Shown here: positions 37,017-44,992 of the stretch, in pieces
Numbering within the stretch: position 1 is the first letter of the stretch
How the letters are laid out: the number at the start of each line of letters is the position of its first letter
Assembly: GCF_021789315.1 (NCBI RefSeq)
Contig: NZ_CP084561.1
Location: 2,914,001 to 2,978,000 of the forward strand
Length of the DNA: 64,000 nucleotides
From: Arthrobacter sp. FW305-BF8
Lineage (GTDB): Bacteria > Actinomycetota > Actinomycetes > Actinomycetales > Micrococcaceae
Reading direction: 5' to 3'
Notes under the pieces: model-generated
Database searches by the model: none
What the model was told of the DNA's origin: nothing
Seen by the model: only the letters and a program-made list of their open reading frames with translations
Translations under genes and position numbers: made by a program

Positions 37017-37694
37017 ATGGCAAATGAAGCGGTGCTGGCGCTGATTCGCGCCGAACTACGGGCAGCGGCAGACCCCATCCGCGGCGCCGCAGCGCAGGCC
37101 TACATGAAGTCCTCAACGCCGTCCCTCGGCGTCCGTGTGCCGGAGGTGCGCAAGGCAACTAAGGCCGCGGCCGCTGCCCATCCGTTTGAATCCGCTGAGG
37201 ACCTGCGGTCAACGGTCCTGGTCCTGTGGCGTGAAGCCCGTTACCGCGAGGAACGCTATGCGGCGATTGACCTGACCGGGCTGCGGAGCGTAGCCCGAGA
37301 CCCGTGGATGCTTGCGGTGTACGAGGAGATCATCCGGACCGGCTCGTCCTGGGACTATGCAGACGGCGTGGCCCACCGGATCGGCGCGCTGCTCCGGGCC
37401 CACCGGGACGAACTCACCCGGGTGCTGCTCCAGTGGAGCGCCGACCGCGACTTCTGGATTCGGCGGGCGTCCATCACTGCCCAGCTGGGGGCCAAGTTCC
37501 AGACGGACACCGCGCTGCTCTCCGCCGTCATCGAGGCGAACATGGCCGACAGGGAGTTCTTCATCCGCAAGGCCATCGGGTGGGCGTTGCGTGAGTACGC
37601 CAAAACTGATCCGGAATGGGTCCTGGATTTCCTGACGCGGAACGGCACGTCACTCAGTCCGCTCTCGCGCAGGGAAGCCCTGAAAAACCTTTAG
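37017..37694 (+). CDS. DNA alkylation repair protein (AlkD-like HEAT-repeat glycosylase)
   Basis: A 225-residue all-helical protein of the AlkC/AlkD HEAT-like family, which removes bulky or cationic alkylated bases. Recognisable blocks are Y-M-K-S-S-T-P-S-L-G-V-R-V-P-E-V-R (about 29-45), S-S-W-D-Y-A-D-G-V-A at about 111-120 (Trp and Asp of the base pocket), F-W-I-R-R-A-S-I and F-F-I-R-K-A-I-G-W-A-L-R-E-Y. The start is chosen by the leaderless -10 at 37005. It converges with mptB with one base between the stops. Confidence 0.9.
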   Translation: MANEAVLALIRAELRAAADPIRGAAAQAYMKSSTPSLGVRVPEVRKATKAAAAAHPFESAEDLRSTVLVLWREARYREERYAAIDLTGLRSVARDPWMLAVYEEIIRTGSSWDYADGVAHRIGALLRAHRDELTRVLLQWSADRDFWIRRASITAQLGAKFQTDTALLSAVIEANMADREFFIRKAIGWALREYAKTDPEWVLDFLTRNGTSLSPLSRREALKNL

Positions 37695-37695
37695 G

Positions 37696-39252
37696 TCAGA
37701 TTACGGGGCGCGTCGTGACGGGCTGGTCAGCCTTGCTGAAAAGCAGCTTGGTGCTGCGGTCCAGGAAGATCAGGTAGAGGGCAAACAGCAGGGCAATGAT
37801 GGCGGCTGCGTTGCGGGCCAGCGCCAGGGCAAGGCCCAGGTCGCCGGTCTGCAGGTAGGGGAAGACTTCCAGCTGGTCGGAGATGGCGTAGACCATGAAA
37901 AAGGAAACGATGAAGTACAGGGCCTTGACCTGCCAGTCGTCGCGGATGCCCGTGACGGCGAACAGCGGGATCAGCCACACCACGTACCAGGACTGGATCA
38001 TTGGCGCGAGCACCACGACGGCCGCGAAGGCCAGGGTCAGGCGGCGCATGAGGCGGTCGTGTTCGCCCCGGAAAATCTGCCAGGCGACGATGCCCACGGC
38101 AAGGAGCTTGCCGGCGTCGTAAACCCATTTGGCCAGCCCCCAGCCGTCAAGGCTGAACGCGTTGAAAATGGAGGCGACCACCAGGCCAAGCAGTCCCACC
38201 GGGGCGTACCAGATCCAGACACTGCCGGGCGCCGAGAGTCCGTTGATCCAGCCGAACCCGAAGCCGTTGACCAGGCTCATGGCGTAGAGCAGGGCGAAGC
38301 TGATTCCGGCGGTCAGGCCCCAGAACACGAACTTCCTGGGCCAGCTGGCCGCTTTGCCCGCCCAGAGCAACCCGATAAACGGAAGGAACACCACGGTGAT
38401 CGGCTTCACGGCGATGGAAGCCGTGACAAGAACGAGGCCAAGGATGACGCGCCGGGTGGCGCAGTAGTAGAGGCCCGCGAGGGCCAGGCCGATCATCAGC
38501 GCATCGTTGTGGACGCTGGCGATGAAGTTGGTCAGGAAGAGCGGGTTCGCCGCCGTCAGCCAGAGGGCACGGTGCGGATTGACGCCGTGCAGCTCTGCAA
38601 GCTTGGGCACGTAGATGATGCACAGCACCACACCCGCCAGAGCGGCGAGGCGGAACAGCATGATGCTGGCTTCCGGGTGCACGTTGGTGGACCAGACCAC
38701 GAACTGCTCGATCCACAAAAAAACCTGGCCGTAGGGAACCGGGGCCTCGGTCCACATCTTGTCCGCGCCCAGCTGGAAGTAGTTGGACAGCGCCGAGATT
38801 CCGTTCTCGTACGGGTTGAAGCCCTCGACCATCAGCCGGCCCTGGCCGATGTAGGCGTAAACGTCCCGGCTGAACAGCGGGACCGTGAACATCATGGGAA
38901 GGCCCCACGCGACGACGGCCTGGAGGGTGGCCTTCCGGGCCTCCCGGCCCCACACGTGAACGTGCTGGCCAAGCCTGAGCCACGCCCGGACCAGCAGCAT
39001 GCCGCCCACCGCAAGCAGCACGATGGACAGTCCGACGCCGAACGCCTCCGTGCGCATCCAGATGAACAGGGGCATCCGCCGCAGCTCCGAGACCGGCGCC
39101 AGCCAGCCGACGCCGAGCGAGCCGACGAACAGGAACATGGAACCGATGAAACCGGAGAGGATCGGGGAGCGTGGGTTGTCCACTTCCGGCCGGCCCGGGT
39201 CCGTGGAAGTGCCGGTAGCCGTTTCCCCTATCGCAGGCACAGGCGCCGTCAT
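37696..39252 (-). CDS. mptB: polyprenol-phosphomannose-dependent alpha-1,6-mannosyltransferase (MptB-like)
   Basis: Integral membrane GT-C glycosyltransferase that extends a mannan core (lipomannan-type glycans) on the outer face with polyprenyl-phosphate mannose as donor. About 518 residues with roughly 12-13 membrane helices; the catalytic loop has S-R-D-V-Y-A-Y-I-G-Q-G-R-L-M and N-P-Y, and S-V-H-N-D-A-L-M in a later loop, both typical of MptA/MptB. The ATG at 39252 is preferred; a TTG at 39267 in frame would add five residues. Just upstream lies a 15-bp degenerate tandem repeat. Confidence 0.88.
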   Translation of the reverse strand: MTAPVPAIGETATGTSTDPGRPEVDNPRSPILSGFIGSMFLFVGSLGVGWLAPVSELRRMPLFIWMRTEAFGVGLSIVLLAVGGMLLVRAWLRLGQHVHVWGREARKATLQAVVAWGLPMMFTVPLFSRDVYAYIGQGRLMVEGFNPYENGISALSNYFQLGADKMWTEAPVPYGQVFLWIEQFVVWSTNVHPEASIMLFRLAALAGVVLCIIYVPKLAELHGVNPHRALWLTAANPLFLTNFIASVHNDALMIGLALAGLYYCATRRVILGLVLVTASIAVKPITVVFLPFIGLLWAGKAASWPRKFVFWGLTAGISFALLYAMSLVNGFGFGWINGLSAPGSVWIWYAPVGLLGLVVASIFNAFSLDGWGLAKWVYDAGKLLAVGIVAWQIFRGEHDRLMRRLTLAFAAVVVLAPMIQSWYVVWLIPLFAVTGIRDDWQVKALYFIVSFFMVYAISDQLEVFPYLQTGDLGLALALARNAAAIIALLFALYLIFLDRSTKLLFSKADQPVTTRPVI

Positions 39253-39267
39253 CTCAGGATCGTCCAA

Positions 39268-39327
39268 TCTCTTCTGCGCCTAACTCTCTTGCGCGTATCT
39301 CTCTTGGGCATATCTCGTTGGGCGTGC
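39268..39327. repeat. degenerate 15-bp tandem repeat upstream of mptB
   Basis: Four imperfect 15-mers in a row (for example ACTCTCTTGCGCGTA and TCTCTCTTGGGCATA). In the mptB frame they read as Y-A-Q-E-R-type pentapeptides broken by a TAG stop, so they are not part of the protein as it stands. Confidence 0.7.
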
Positions 39328-39481
39328 TGCCCCGTCGGCAGCCTAACTGCGCGGCCAGCCAAATCGGGCGGCGAGCCAAAACGGGCGACGCCGGGGGCGC
39401 GGCTGCCGCAATGAGGCGTTGCCACGTACCCGAAATATTAGCATCGGAGCGCCTCTCCAAGGCTTGCACGCGGCTAAACGG

Positions 39482-39487
39482 TAGGCT
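39482..39487 (+). promoter_or_regulatory. -10 element TAGGCT, leaderless start of orn
   Basis: TAGGCT, six bases (GAACGG), then GTG at 39494. Confidence 0.6.
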
Positions 39488-39493
39488 GAACGG

Positions 39494-40165
39494 GTGCCTA
39501 TTACTAACGAACGCATCGTCTGGATCGACTGCGAAATGACCGGCCTCGACAGCGTCAACGACGCCTTGATCGAGGTCGCGGCCCTGGTGACCGACTCCGA
39601 GCTCAACATCCTCGGAGACGGGGTGGACGTGGTGATCAAACCGGACGACGCCGCCCTCGCCCAGATGAACGACTTCGTCCGGGACATGCACACCCGGTCA
39701 GGCCTGCTCAACGAGCTTCCGGCCGGCAAAACCATGGCCGAGGCGGAGGCCCTGGTGCTGGACTACATCCGCAAGTGGGTGCCGGACCCCCGCAAGGCGC
39801 CCCTTGCCGGCAACTCGGTGGGAACGGACCGGGTCTTCCTCGCCAGGGACATGCCCTTGGTGGTGGAGCACCTGCACTACCGGATCATCGACGTCAGCAC
39901 CATCAAGGAACTGGCGCGGCGCTGGTACGCGCGGGCCTACTTCCAGGCGCCGGCGAAGCTCGGCGGCCACCGCGCCCTCGGGGACATCAAGGATTCCATT
40001 GATGAACTCCGGTACTACCGGGAAGCAGTCTTCGTGCCTGCCCCGGGACCGGACAGTGCCACGGCCCAGAAGATCTCCAAGCGCATCTCGGCGTCGCCGT
40101 CCGCAGTGGACCAGCAGGCCCCGGAAGGCGTCCTGCCGCCCGCAGCGCAGCAGTCCGGAAAGTAA
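39494..40165 (+). CDS. orn: oligoribonuclease
   Basis: Degrades 2-5 nt RNA oligomers (and pGpG) to mononucleotides. The 223-residue DEDDh exonuclease has W-I-D-C-E-M-T-G-L-D (Asp12, Glu14), G-N-S-V-G-T-D-R with the second Asp region, and the H-R-A-L-G-D-I end motif with catalytic His/Asp. It has a 35-residue Ala/Ser/Gln-rich C-terminal tail beyond the usual about 180-residue core. GTG start, leaderless by its -10. It is followed by an AT-rich inverted repeat and tRNA-His, the same neighbour as in several actinobacteria. Confidence 0.96.
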   Translation: MPITNERIVWIDCEMTGLDSVNDALIEVAALVTDSELNILGDGVDVVIKPDDAALAQMNDFVRDMHTRSGLLNELPAGKTMAEAEALVLDYIRKWVPDPRKAPLAGNSVGTDRVFLARDMPLVVEHLHYRIIDVSTIKELARRWYARAYFQAPAKLGGHRALGDIKDSIDELRYYREAVFVPAPGPDSATAQKISKRISASPSAVDQQAPEGVLPPAAQQSGK

Positions 40166-40176
40166 TCTGCGCCACG

Positions 40177-40227
40177 TTTGGGGAAAATTTTGCCGAAACA
40201 GCCAAAAGTGGCAAAAGCATCCCCAAA
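40177..40227. terminator. AT-rich inverted repeat after orn
   Basis: TTTGGGGA plus TTTTGCC (40177-40194) pair with GGCAAAA plus TCCCCAAA (40210-40227) across a symmetric 3-base internal loop. It is unlike the GC-rich terminators around it. Confidence 0.7.
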
Positions 40228-40295
40228 CAGCAGGTAAGCTATTTGTCGTTGCCAATTCGGACGGCCGGGAAACCGGACAGTCTGCGGGGCACATG

Positions 40296-40368
40296 GTGGG
40301 CGTAGCTCAGTTGGCAGAGCGCCTGGTTGTGGTCCAGGAGGTCGCGGGTTCAACCCCCGTCGCTCACC
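40296..40368 (+). tRNA. tRNA-His (anticodon GTG)
   Basis: Anticodon loop TTGTGGT gives GTG. Acceptor GTGGGCG pairs with CGCTCAC (one G-T), and the extra G(-1) at 40295 faces the discriminator C at 40368. CCA is not encoded. Confidence 0.95.
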
Positions 40369-40404
40369 CTCACCGAGGACGGCAGTTTCTTGCCGGCCAG
40401 CAAC

Positions 40405-40436
40405 AAAGGCCGTACCGGTTTTCCGGTGCGGCCTTT
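40405..40436 (+). terminator. intrinsic terminator after tRNA-His
   Basis: AAAGGCCGTACCGG pairs with CCGGTGCGGCCTTT around TTTT (one wobble), followed by a T-rich stretch. Confidence 0.8.
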
Positions 40437-40474
40437 GCTTGTTTTCACCATTGCTGCTTGTTTTCACCACTGCC
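40437..40474. repeat. 19-bp tandem duplication upstream of def
   Basis: GCTTGTTTTCACCATTGCT (40437-40455) is followed at once by a copy differing at two positions (40456-40474). It lies between the tRNA-His terminator and the def ribosome binding site. Confidence 0.85.
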
Positions 40475-40509
40475 GGTTCCACCCCGGCAAAGCGTCGAAG
40501 GATCCTCAC

Positions 40510-41082
40510 ATGACCGTTCTGCCCATCACGATCTGGGGCGAGCCGGTGCTGCACCGCCGGGCTGCTGAAGTGGAAGAGTTCGACGACGGGCTTCGCCAGT
40601 TGATTGCCGACATGTTCGAAACGAACGACTTGGCGAACGGCGTCGGCCTGGCCGCGCCGCAGATCGGCGTGGGCAAGCGCATCTTCGTGTACAAGTACGA
40701 AAACGAGGACGGCGCTCCCCCGGCCGGCGTGGTGGTCAATCCTGTGCTGACGCTTTCCAAGGTGTCCGGGGCGCTGCCGGATCCCGATGAGGAAGTGGAG
40801 GGCTGCCTTTCCTTCCCCGGCGAGCAGTATCCGCTCAAGCGCGCCGAGTGGGTGCGAGTCCAGGGCTTTGACGGGCTCGGCAATCCGGTGGATTTCGAAG
40901 CCACCGGCTGGTTCGCACGCATCATCCAGCACGAATACGACCACCTTGACGGCAAGCTGTACGTCAACCGACTCATCGACAGGTATGCCCGCAAGGCGAT
41001 GAAGCAGGCCAAGAAGAGCGGCTGGGGCGTACCGGGCCTGACCTGGATGCCGGGGGTTGACCCCGACCCGTTCGGCCACTGA
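40510..41082 (+). CDS. def: peptide deformylase
   Basis: Removes the N-formyl group from nascent proteins with a catalytic metal. The 190-residue protein has the three motifs of a type 1 enzyme: G-V-G-L-A-A-P-Q-I-G (44-53), E-G-C-L-S-F-P (97-103, metal Cys99) and H-E-Y-D-H (141-145, metal His141 and His145, catalytic Glu142). Start at 40510 with AAGGA 7 bases upstream; the earlier frame from 40327 overlaps tRNA-His and is rejected. Confidence 0.97.
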   Translation: MTVLPITIWGEPVLHRRAAEVEEFDDGLRQLIADMFETNDLANGVGLAAPQIGVGKRIFVYKYENEDGAPPAGVVVNPVLTLSKVSGALPDPDEEVEGCLSFPGEQYPLKRAEWVRVQGFDGLGNPVDFEATGWFARIIQHEYDHLDGKLYVNRLIDRYARKAMKQAKKSGWGVPGLTWMPGVDPDPFGH

Positions 41083-41111
41083 CACCGCGCCTGCTTGCTG
41101 CCTTTGCGGCC

Positions 41112-41909
41112 CTACTGCGGCACCACCGTCTGCTGCTGCGGGCATGAATCCAGCACGCGGGCCATGGCGTCCCTCTCCGGCTGGGTGACCCAGAGTCCGT
41201 ACGCTGCCTTCACCGAGATCTGCCGCGCCACGTAGTGGCACCGGAGGGCCTTGTTCTTCGGCAGCCACGTGGCGGCGTCCGACGCGCTTTTCTCCTGGTT
41301 GGCGTCACCGTCCGCGGCAATGAGGTTGACCGGATCGTTGGCAAGGTTCTGCCGCTGCTGCAGCGTCAACTGCTGGGCCCCCTTCTGCCAGGCGTCGCCG
41401 AGCGCGACGACGTGGTCGATCTGCACGGCCTTGCTGGACTCTGCGCCGCGGACGAACCTGACCACCAGCCCCACGTACGGCTCATGCATGGTTCCAGCGG
41501 AAACCTTGCACTTTGACCCCTCCGTAAACTCAACGTCGTGAAGGTCCCGGCGCAGGATGTCGTTGCGCGTGTCGCAGCCGTTGTGGTCTGCGTCCTGCCA
41601 GGCCTGGCCGAAGGCGGACCGGTCATAGTCGCTTCCCGATGCCCGGCCCTTCACTGCCAAGGTTTCAAGTGCGGCGGCCGCGCCGCCTGGCGGCACCGCG
41701 TGCGGGGGCGTCACGGGCTTCATCCAGGCCGCATCGAACACCGGCGCCTCGCTGGGTCCGGACATGGCCGGCTCGGCGGCGATGAACTGGCCTGCCGTGA
41801 AAAACCACACGGCGGCGGCGACCACCGATGCCGCTGCGGCACCGAGCACCGCCCAGGCCTGCCGGGAGCGGCGGCGCGCACGCCGGTAACCGGCCCAACT
41901 GACGCTCAC
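41112..41909 (-). CDS. secreted or membrane-anchored HNH nuclease (DUF1524-like)
   Basis: A 265-residue protein with one N-terminal membrane segment (about 19-42, signal anchor) and an extracellular HNH domain: V-Q-I-D-H-V-V-A-L-G-D-A-W (catalytic Asp-His) at about 165-177, N-D-P-V-N-L-I-A-A-D-G-D-A-N-Q-E-K and W-L-P. Two cysteines before (H-N-G-C-D, S-K-C-K) and two after the site (L-R-C-H, D-S-C-P) probably form disulfides. It resembles actinobacterial secreted nucleases fused to calcium-binding or scavenging proteins. GTG start with a weak ribosome binding site. Nucleotide scavenging or defence against free DNA are both possible. Confidence 0.85.
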   Translation of the reverse strand: MSVSWAGYRRARRRSRQAWAVLGAAAASVVAAAVWFFTAGQFIAAEPAMSGPSEAPVFDAAWMKPVTPPHAVPPGGAAAALETLAVKGRASGSDYDRSAFGQAWQDADHNGCDTRNDILRRDLHDVEFTEGSKCKVSAGTMHEPYVGLVVRFVRGAESSKAVQIDHVVALGDAWQKGAQQLTLQQRQNLANDPVNLIAADGDANQEKSASDAATWLPKNKALRCHYVARQISVKAAYGLWVTQPERDAMARVLDSCPQQQTVVPQ

Positions 41910-42039
41910 AGGGGCGTCCGGGGGCGCCGGGCGTGGCGGGCAGGTTGTGGATACACATCCAGGAGCCTAAGCGAAACCACCCGTCGGTGTGCGGGTATCC
42001 ACAGTGTGGAGGACAGGTGCCCTGTGGAGGGCGGGCCGG

Positions 42040-42249
42040 TTACTGCTCGCGCATGACCCGATGGAGATCGGTGTTGGCCAGATCCAGGAGCCGCTCAAGC
42101 TGGGCCACCCTGTCCTCGCCTATTTCCCCGGCCGTATGTGACGCGCGTGCCTCGTCCAGAAGCCGTTGGGCTTCTTTCTGGTTGGCCTTGGCAACATCGA
42201 GGGCGTGTTCCAGGGTTGTCTCATGCTGGAGTGTCGGGTTCTGTTCCAT
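42040..42249 (-). CDS. small coiled-coil protein of unknown function
   Basis: A 69-residue, highly charged, helix-only protein (M-E-Q-N-P-T-L-Q-H-E-T-T-L-E-H-A-L). Heptad-like Leu spacing from about residue 14 to 65 suggests a coiled-coil hairpin. No Cys, no membrane part. I do not recognise it. A small CACAA-AC-TTGTG palindrome lies just before the start. Confidence 0.65.
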   Translation of the reverse strand: MEQNPTLQHETTLEHALDVAKANQKEAQRLLDEARASHTAGEIGEDRVAQLERLLDLANTDLHRVMREQ

Positions 42250-42314
42250 GACACAAGTTTGTGCCCGATTACCGCCTGATTCCAGAGAATTGGCCGGGAA
42301 CTTCCCGGGAACAG

Positions 42315-42352
42315 GTCAGCCCCGCCGGCACAACTGTGCCGGCGGGGCTGAC
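42315..42352 (-). terminator. terminator of the GAPDH gene
   Basis: An 18-bp perfect inverted repeat (42315-42332 with 42335-42352) with almost no loop lies 13 bases after the gap stop. Confidence 0.85.
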
Positions 42353-42364
42353 GAAACGTTCCGG

Positions 42365-43858
42365 TTAGGCCGAGGCTGCCACGGCCAGGACCGGGGCGGC
42401 GTCCTTTTCGGAGTCCTTGGCCGGGAAGGTCGGCGGGTTGACCCCGGCCATTTCTTCCATGACGCGGACCACCTGGCAGCTGTAGCCGAACTCGTTGTCG
42501 TACCAGACGTAGACAACGAGGTTCTTGTCGTTGGCGATGGTGGCGAGGCCATCGACGATGCCTGCCCGGCGGGAGCCGACGAAGTCTGTGGAGACGACCT
42601 CAGGCGAGTCGATGTAATCGATCTGCTTGCGCAGGTCCGAGTGCAGCGACATCTCGCGCAGGTAGTCGTTGACCTCGTCCTTGGTGGTGCCGCGTTCCAG
42701 GTTGAGGTTCAGGACGGCCAGGGATACGTCCGGGGTGGGGACCCGGATGGAGCTGCCGCTGAGCTTGCCCTGCAGCTCCGGCAGCGCCTTGGCCACGGCC
42801 TTGGCCGCGCCGGTCTCGGTGATCACCATGTTCAGCGCGGCGGAGCGGCCGCGGCGGTCGCCCTTGTGGAAGTTGTCGATCAGGTTCTGGTCGTTCGTGA
42901 ACGAGTGGACGGTCTCCACGTGGCCGTGGATCACACCGTACTTGTCGTTGAGCGCCTTCAGGACCGGGGTAATGGCGTTGGTGGTGCAGGAGGCTGCCGT
43001 TACGATCTTGTCGGAATCGGCGATGTCACGGTGGTTGATGCCGTGCACGATGTTCTTCAGCTCGCCCTTGCCCGGTGCGGTCAGCAGAACCTTGGCAACG
43101 CCCTTGCTCAGCAGGTGCTGGCCGAGGCCCTCGGCGTCGCGCCAGCGGCCGGTGTTGTCTACCACCAGGGCGTTGTTGATGCCGTAGGCCGTGTAGTCGA
43201 TGGTGGCCGGGTTGTCCGAGTAGATGACCTGGATCTGGACGCCGTTGGCCGTGATGGTGTTGGCATCGGTGTCCACCCGGATGGTTCCTTCGAAGGAACC
43301 ATGGACGGAGTCGCGGCGCAGCAGGCTGGCCCGCTTGGTCAGGTCGTTGTCGGAGCCGCGGCGGACCACGATGGCGCGCAGGCGCAGGCCGTGGCCGCCA
43401 CCCGCCTTTTCGATCAGGAGGCGCGCCAGCAGGCGGCCGATGCGGCCGAAGCCGTAGAGCACGACGTCGGTGCTGGTGCGGTCGTCCGCGCCCCGCTTAC
43501 CCACAATCTCAGCCAGCTCGGCGCGGAGGAATTCCTCCAACGTCAGGTCCCCGCCGTCGGACTTGAACTTCTGGTTCAGGCGGGCAATGTCGATGGCAGC
43601 GGCACCCAGGTCCAGCTGTGCCAGCGTGTCCAGCAGCGGTGCCGTCTCCTCGAGGAGCAGCTCGTCCTTGCTCATCCGGCGCGCAAAACGGTGCGCCTTC
43701 AGGATGTTCATGGTGGACTTGTTGATCAGGCTGCGGCCGTGGATGGAGGTAACCACGTTGTTTTCACGGTACAGCCGGCCGATAACCGGGATCATGGCCT
43801 CGGCGAGCGCCTCTCGGCTCATCCACGTATCAAGACAAGAATCTGACGTCTGGCTCAC
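42365..43858 (-). CDS. glyceraldehyde-3-phosphate dehydrogenase, long GapB/GapX type
   Basis: A 497-residue GAPDH, about 160 residues longer than the glycolytic enzyme. Residues 1-128 are an extra helical N-terminal domain rich in charged residues. The GAPDH core then begins: G-F-G-R-I-G-R at 136-142, A-S-C-T-T-N with catalytic Cys291, and W-Y-D-N-E-F-G-Y near 460. The residue pattern after beta-2 (V-V-R-R-G) lacks the usual Asp, so NADP use is likely (inference). This form matches the second GAPDH of corynebacteria, used in gluconeogenesis. The glycolytic gapA is not in the window. Confidence 0.9.
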   Translation of the reverse strand: MSQTSDSCLDTWMSREALAEAMIPVIGRLYRENNVVTSIHGRSLINKSTMNILKAHRFARRMSKDELLLEETAPLLDTLAQLDLGAAAIDIARLNQKFKSDGGDLTLEEFLRAELAEIVGKRGADDRTSTDVVLYGFGRIGRLLARLLIEKAGGGHGLRLRAIVVRRGSDNDLTKRASLLRRDSVHGSFEGTIRVDTDANTITANGVQIQVIYSDNPATIDYTAYGINNALVVDNTGRWRDAEGLGQHLLSKGVAKVLLTAPGKGELKNIVHGINHRDIADSDKIVTAASCTTNAITPVLKALNDKYGVIHGHVETVHSFTNDQNLIDNFHKGDRRGRSAALNMVITETGAAKAVAKALPELQGKLSGSSIRVPTPDVSLAVLNLNLERGTTKDEVNDYLREMSLHSDLRKQIDYIDSPEVVSTDFVGSRRAGIVDGLATIANDKNLVVYVWYDNEFGYSCQVVRVMEEMAGVNPPTFPAKDSEKDAAPVLAVAASA

Positions 43859-43990
43859 AGAACTACCTTCCTTGGTTCAACCGGCTACGTCCTCGTAAAC
43901 CGGATGGCGGCCACTGGAAGTTATCCAGGGCATGCTGGCACCGGCAGGGTTTCGGTCCACCCCGGATGCCGTTGGACGTGCAAAGAAATA

Positions 43991-44018
43991 CCGCCGGCTG
44001 CGAACGCAGATCCGGCGG
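43991..44018 (-). promoter_or_regulatory. hairpin in the leader of the long GAPDH gene
   Basis: CCGCCGG and CTGCG pair with CGCAG and CCGGCGG (two bases bulged); on the minus strand TATTTCTTT follows. It lies about 130 bases before the gene and downstream of a -10-like TAGAAT (44047-44042, minus). It could be an attenuator of the GAPDH gene or the terminator of the upstream gene. Confidence 0.5.
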
Positions 44019-44114
44019 AAGAACTTCTACGTTCACCATCCATTCTAGGTCGGGCAGAGGACTTCTTTTGCCTTGGAGCCCGTGAAATCACTCACACCAC
44101 CGGACGGGCAGCAT

Positions 44115-44507
44115 TTACGCCTCTCCGTACTGGAGGCGGCCAATGCTCCAGGCCGATACCTTGCGGAGGTCCACCCTCGTCGCGTTCAGCCGGATGGGGT
44201 TGCCGCCGGAGATCACGACGGGTTCAAGGAAATGGATGAACCGGACCTGGTCCTCCAGGATCGGGTTGTTGCCGGTTTCCTGCGCGTCTCCGGGAACCTC
44301 AGCCTTGTACCCGCCTGATGCGCTGATCTGCGATTCCTGGCGCCTGGACCACGCTTCCTCACTCACCACCGAACCGGACATGATGATTCCGTCGACAATG
44401 ACTGTGAGCTCGATAGTTCCATCCGGATCGTGACGGCCGGGGCCCACGATCGGCACCAGCACGGCGTTCAGTCTTGGGTCGATGTCATAGGAGGACTGCA
44501 CGGGCAT
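44115..44507 (-). CDS. hypothetical protein, faintly GvpU-like
   Basis: A 130-residue soluble protein directly downstream of rnpB. The central I-E-L-T-V-I-V-D-G-I-I-M-S-G-S-V-V-S-E-E-A-W reminds me of the gas-vesicle accessory protein GvpU and related small beta-rich proteins; the second half (F-I-H-F-L-E-P-V-V-I-S-G-G-N-P-I-R-L) is predicted beta sheet. No other gas-vesicle gene is in the window, so the resemblance may only be fold-level. Function unknown. Confidence 0.7.
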   Translation of the reverse strand: MPVQSSYDIDPRLNAVLVPIVGPGRHDPDGTIELTVIVDGIIMSGSVVSEEAWSRRQESQISASGGYKAEVPGDAQETGNNPILEDQVRFIHFLEPVVISGGNPIRLNATRVDLRKVSAWSIGRLQYGEA

Positions 44508-44529
44508 CTACCTTCCAGACGCGGGTTAA

Positions 44530-44928
44530 GTGGATGGGTTGACCGATACGCCGGGTTCTGTGCTCCTGTGCCGTTGCCAGCACGGGAGTAGCGGCCATCC
44601 ATCTACGAACGCCGTTGCCGGCGCCCTCCAGCGGCCTACCCGGACACTCGGGCGGGCAGCCCTCAAACGTGTCCTGTCTGGCCTTGCTCCGGGTGGGGTT
44701 TACCTAGCCTTCCCGGTCACCCGGGAAGCTGGTGGTCTCTTACACCACCGTTTCACCCTTACCTGCTTCGTGCCGCTTTCAAATCGGCGCGACGCAGGCG
44801 GTCTGTTTTCTGTGGCACTGGCCTGCGGGTTACCCCGAGTGGGCGTTACCCACCACCCTGCCCTGTGGAGCCCGGACGTTCCTCGAGCCACTTGCGTGAC
44901 GCGCGGCCGCCTGGTCAACCCATCCGGA
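44530..44928 (-). ncRNA. rnpB: RNase P RNA (type A)
   Basis: Catalytic RNA of RNase P. On the minus strand the 5' part has GAGGAACGTCCGGGCTCC (CR-I), the middle GGTGAAACGGTGG and the 3' end ACAGAACCCGGCGTATCGGTC (CR-V). The termini are closed by a perfect 13-bp P1 helix (44913-44925 with 44532-44544). TAAACT at 44938-44933 (minus) is a plausible -10. Ends are accurate to a few bases. Confidence 0.96.
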
Positions 44929-44980
44929 GTCCAGTTTACGGGCTTTCTTGAGGTGCCGGACACGCGCCGGTTCGGGGGTC

Positions 44981-44986
44981 TAAGAT
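44981..44986 (+). promoter_or_regulatory. -10 element TAAGAT, leaderless start
   Basis: TAAGAT, six bases, then ATG at 44993. It is divergent from the rnpB promoter about 50 bases away. Confidence 0.6.
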
Positions 44987-44992
44987 CGGGAA

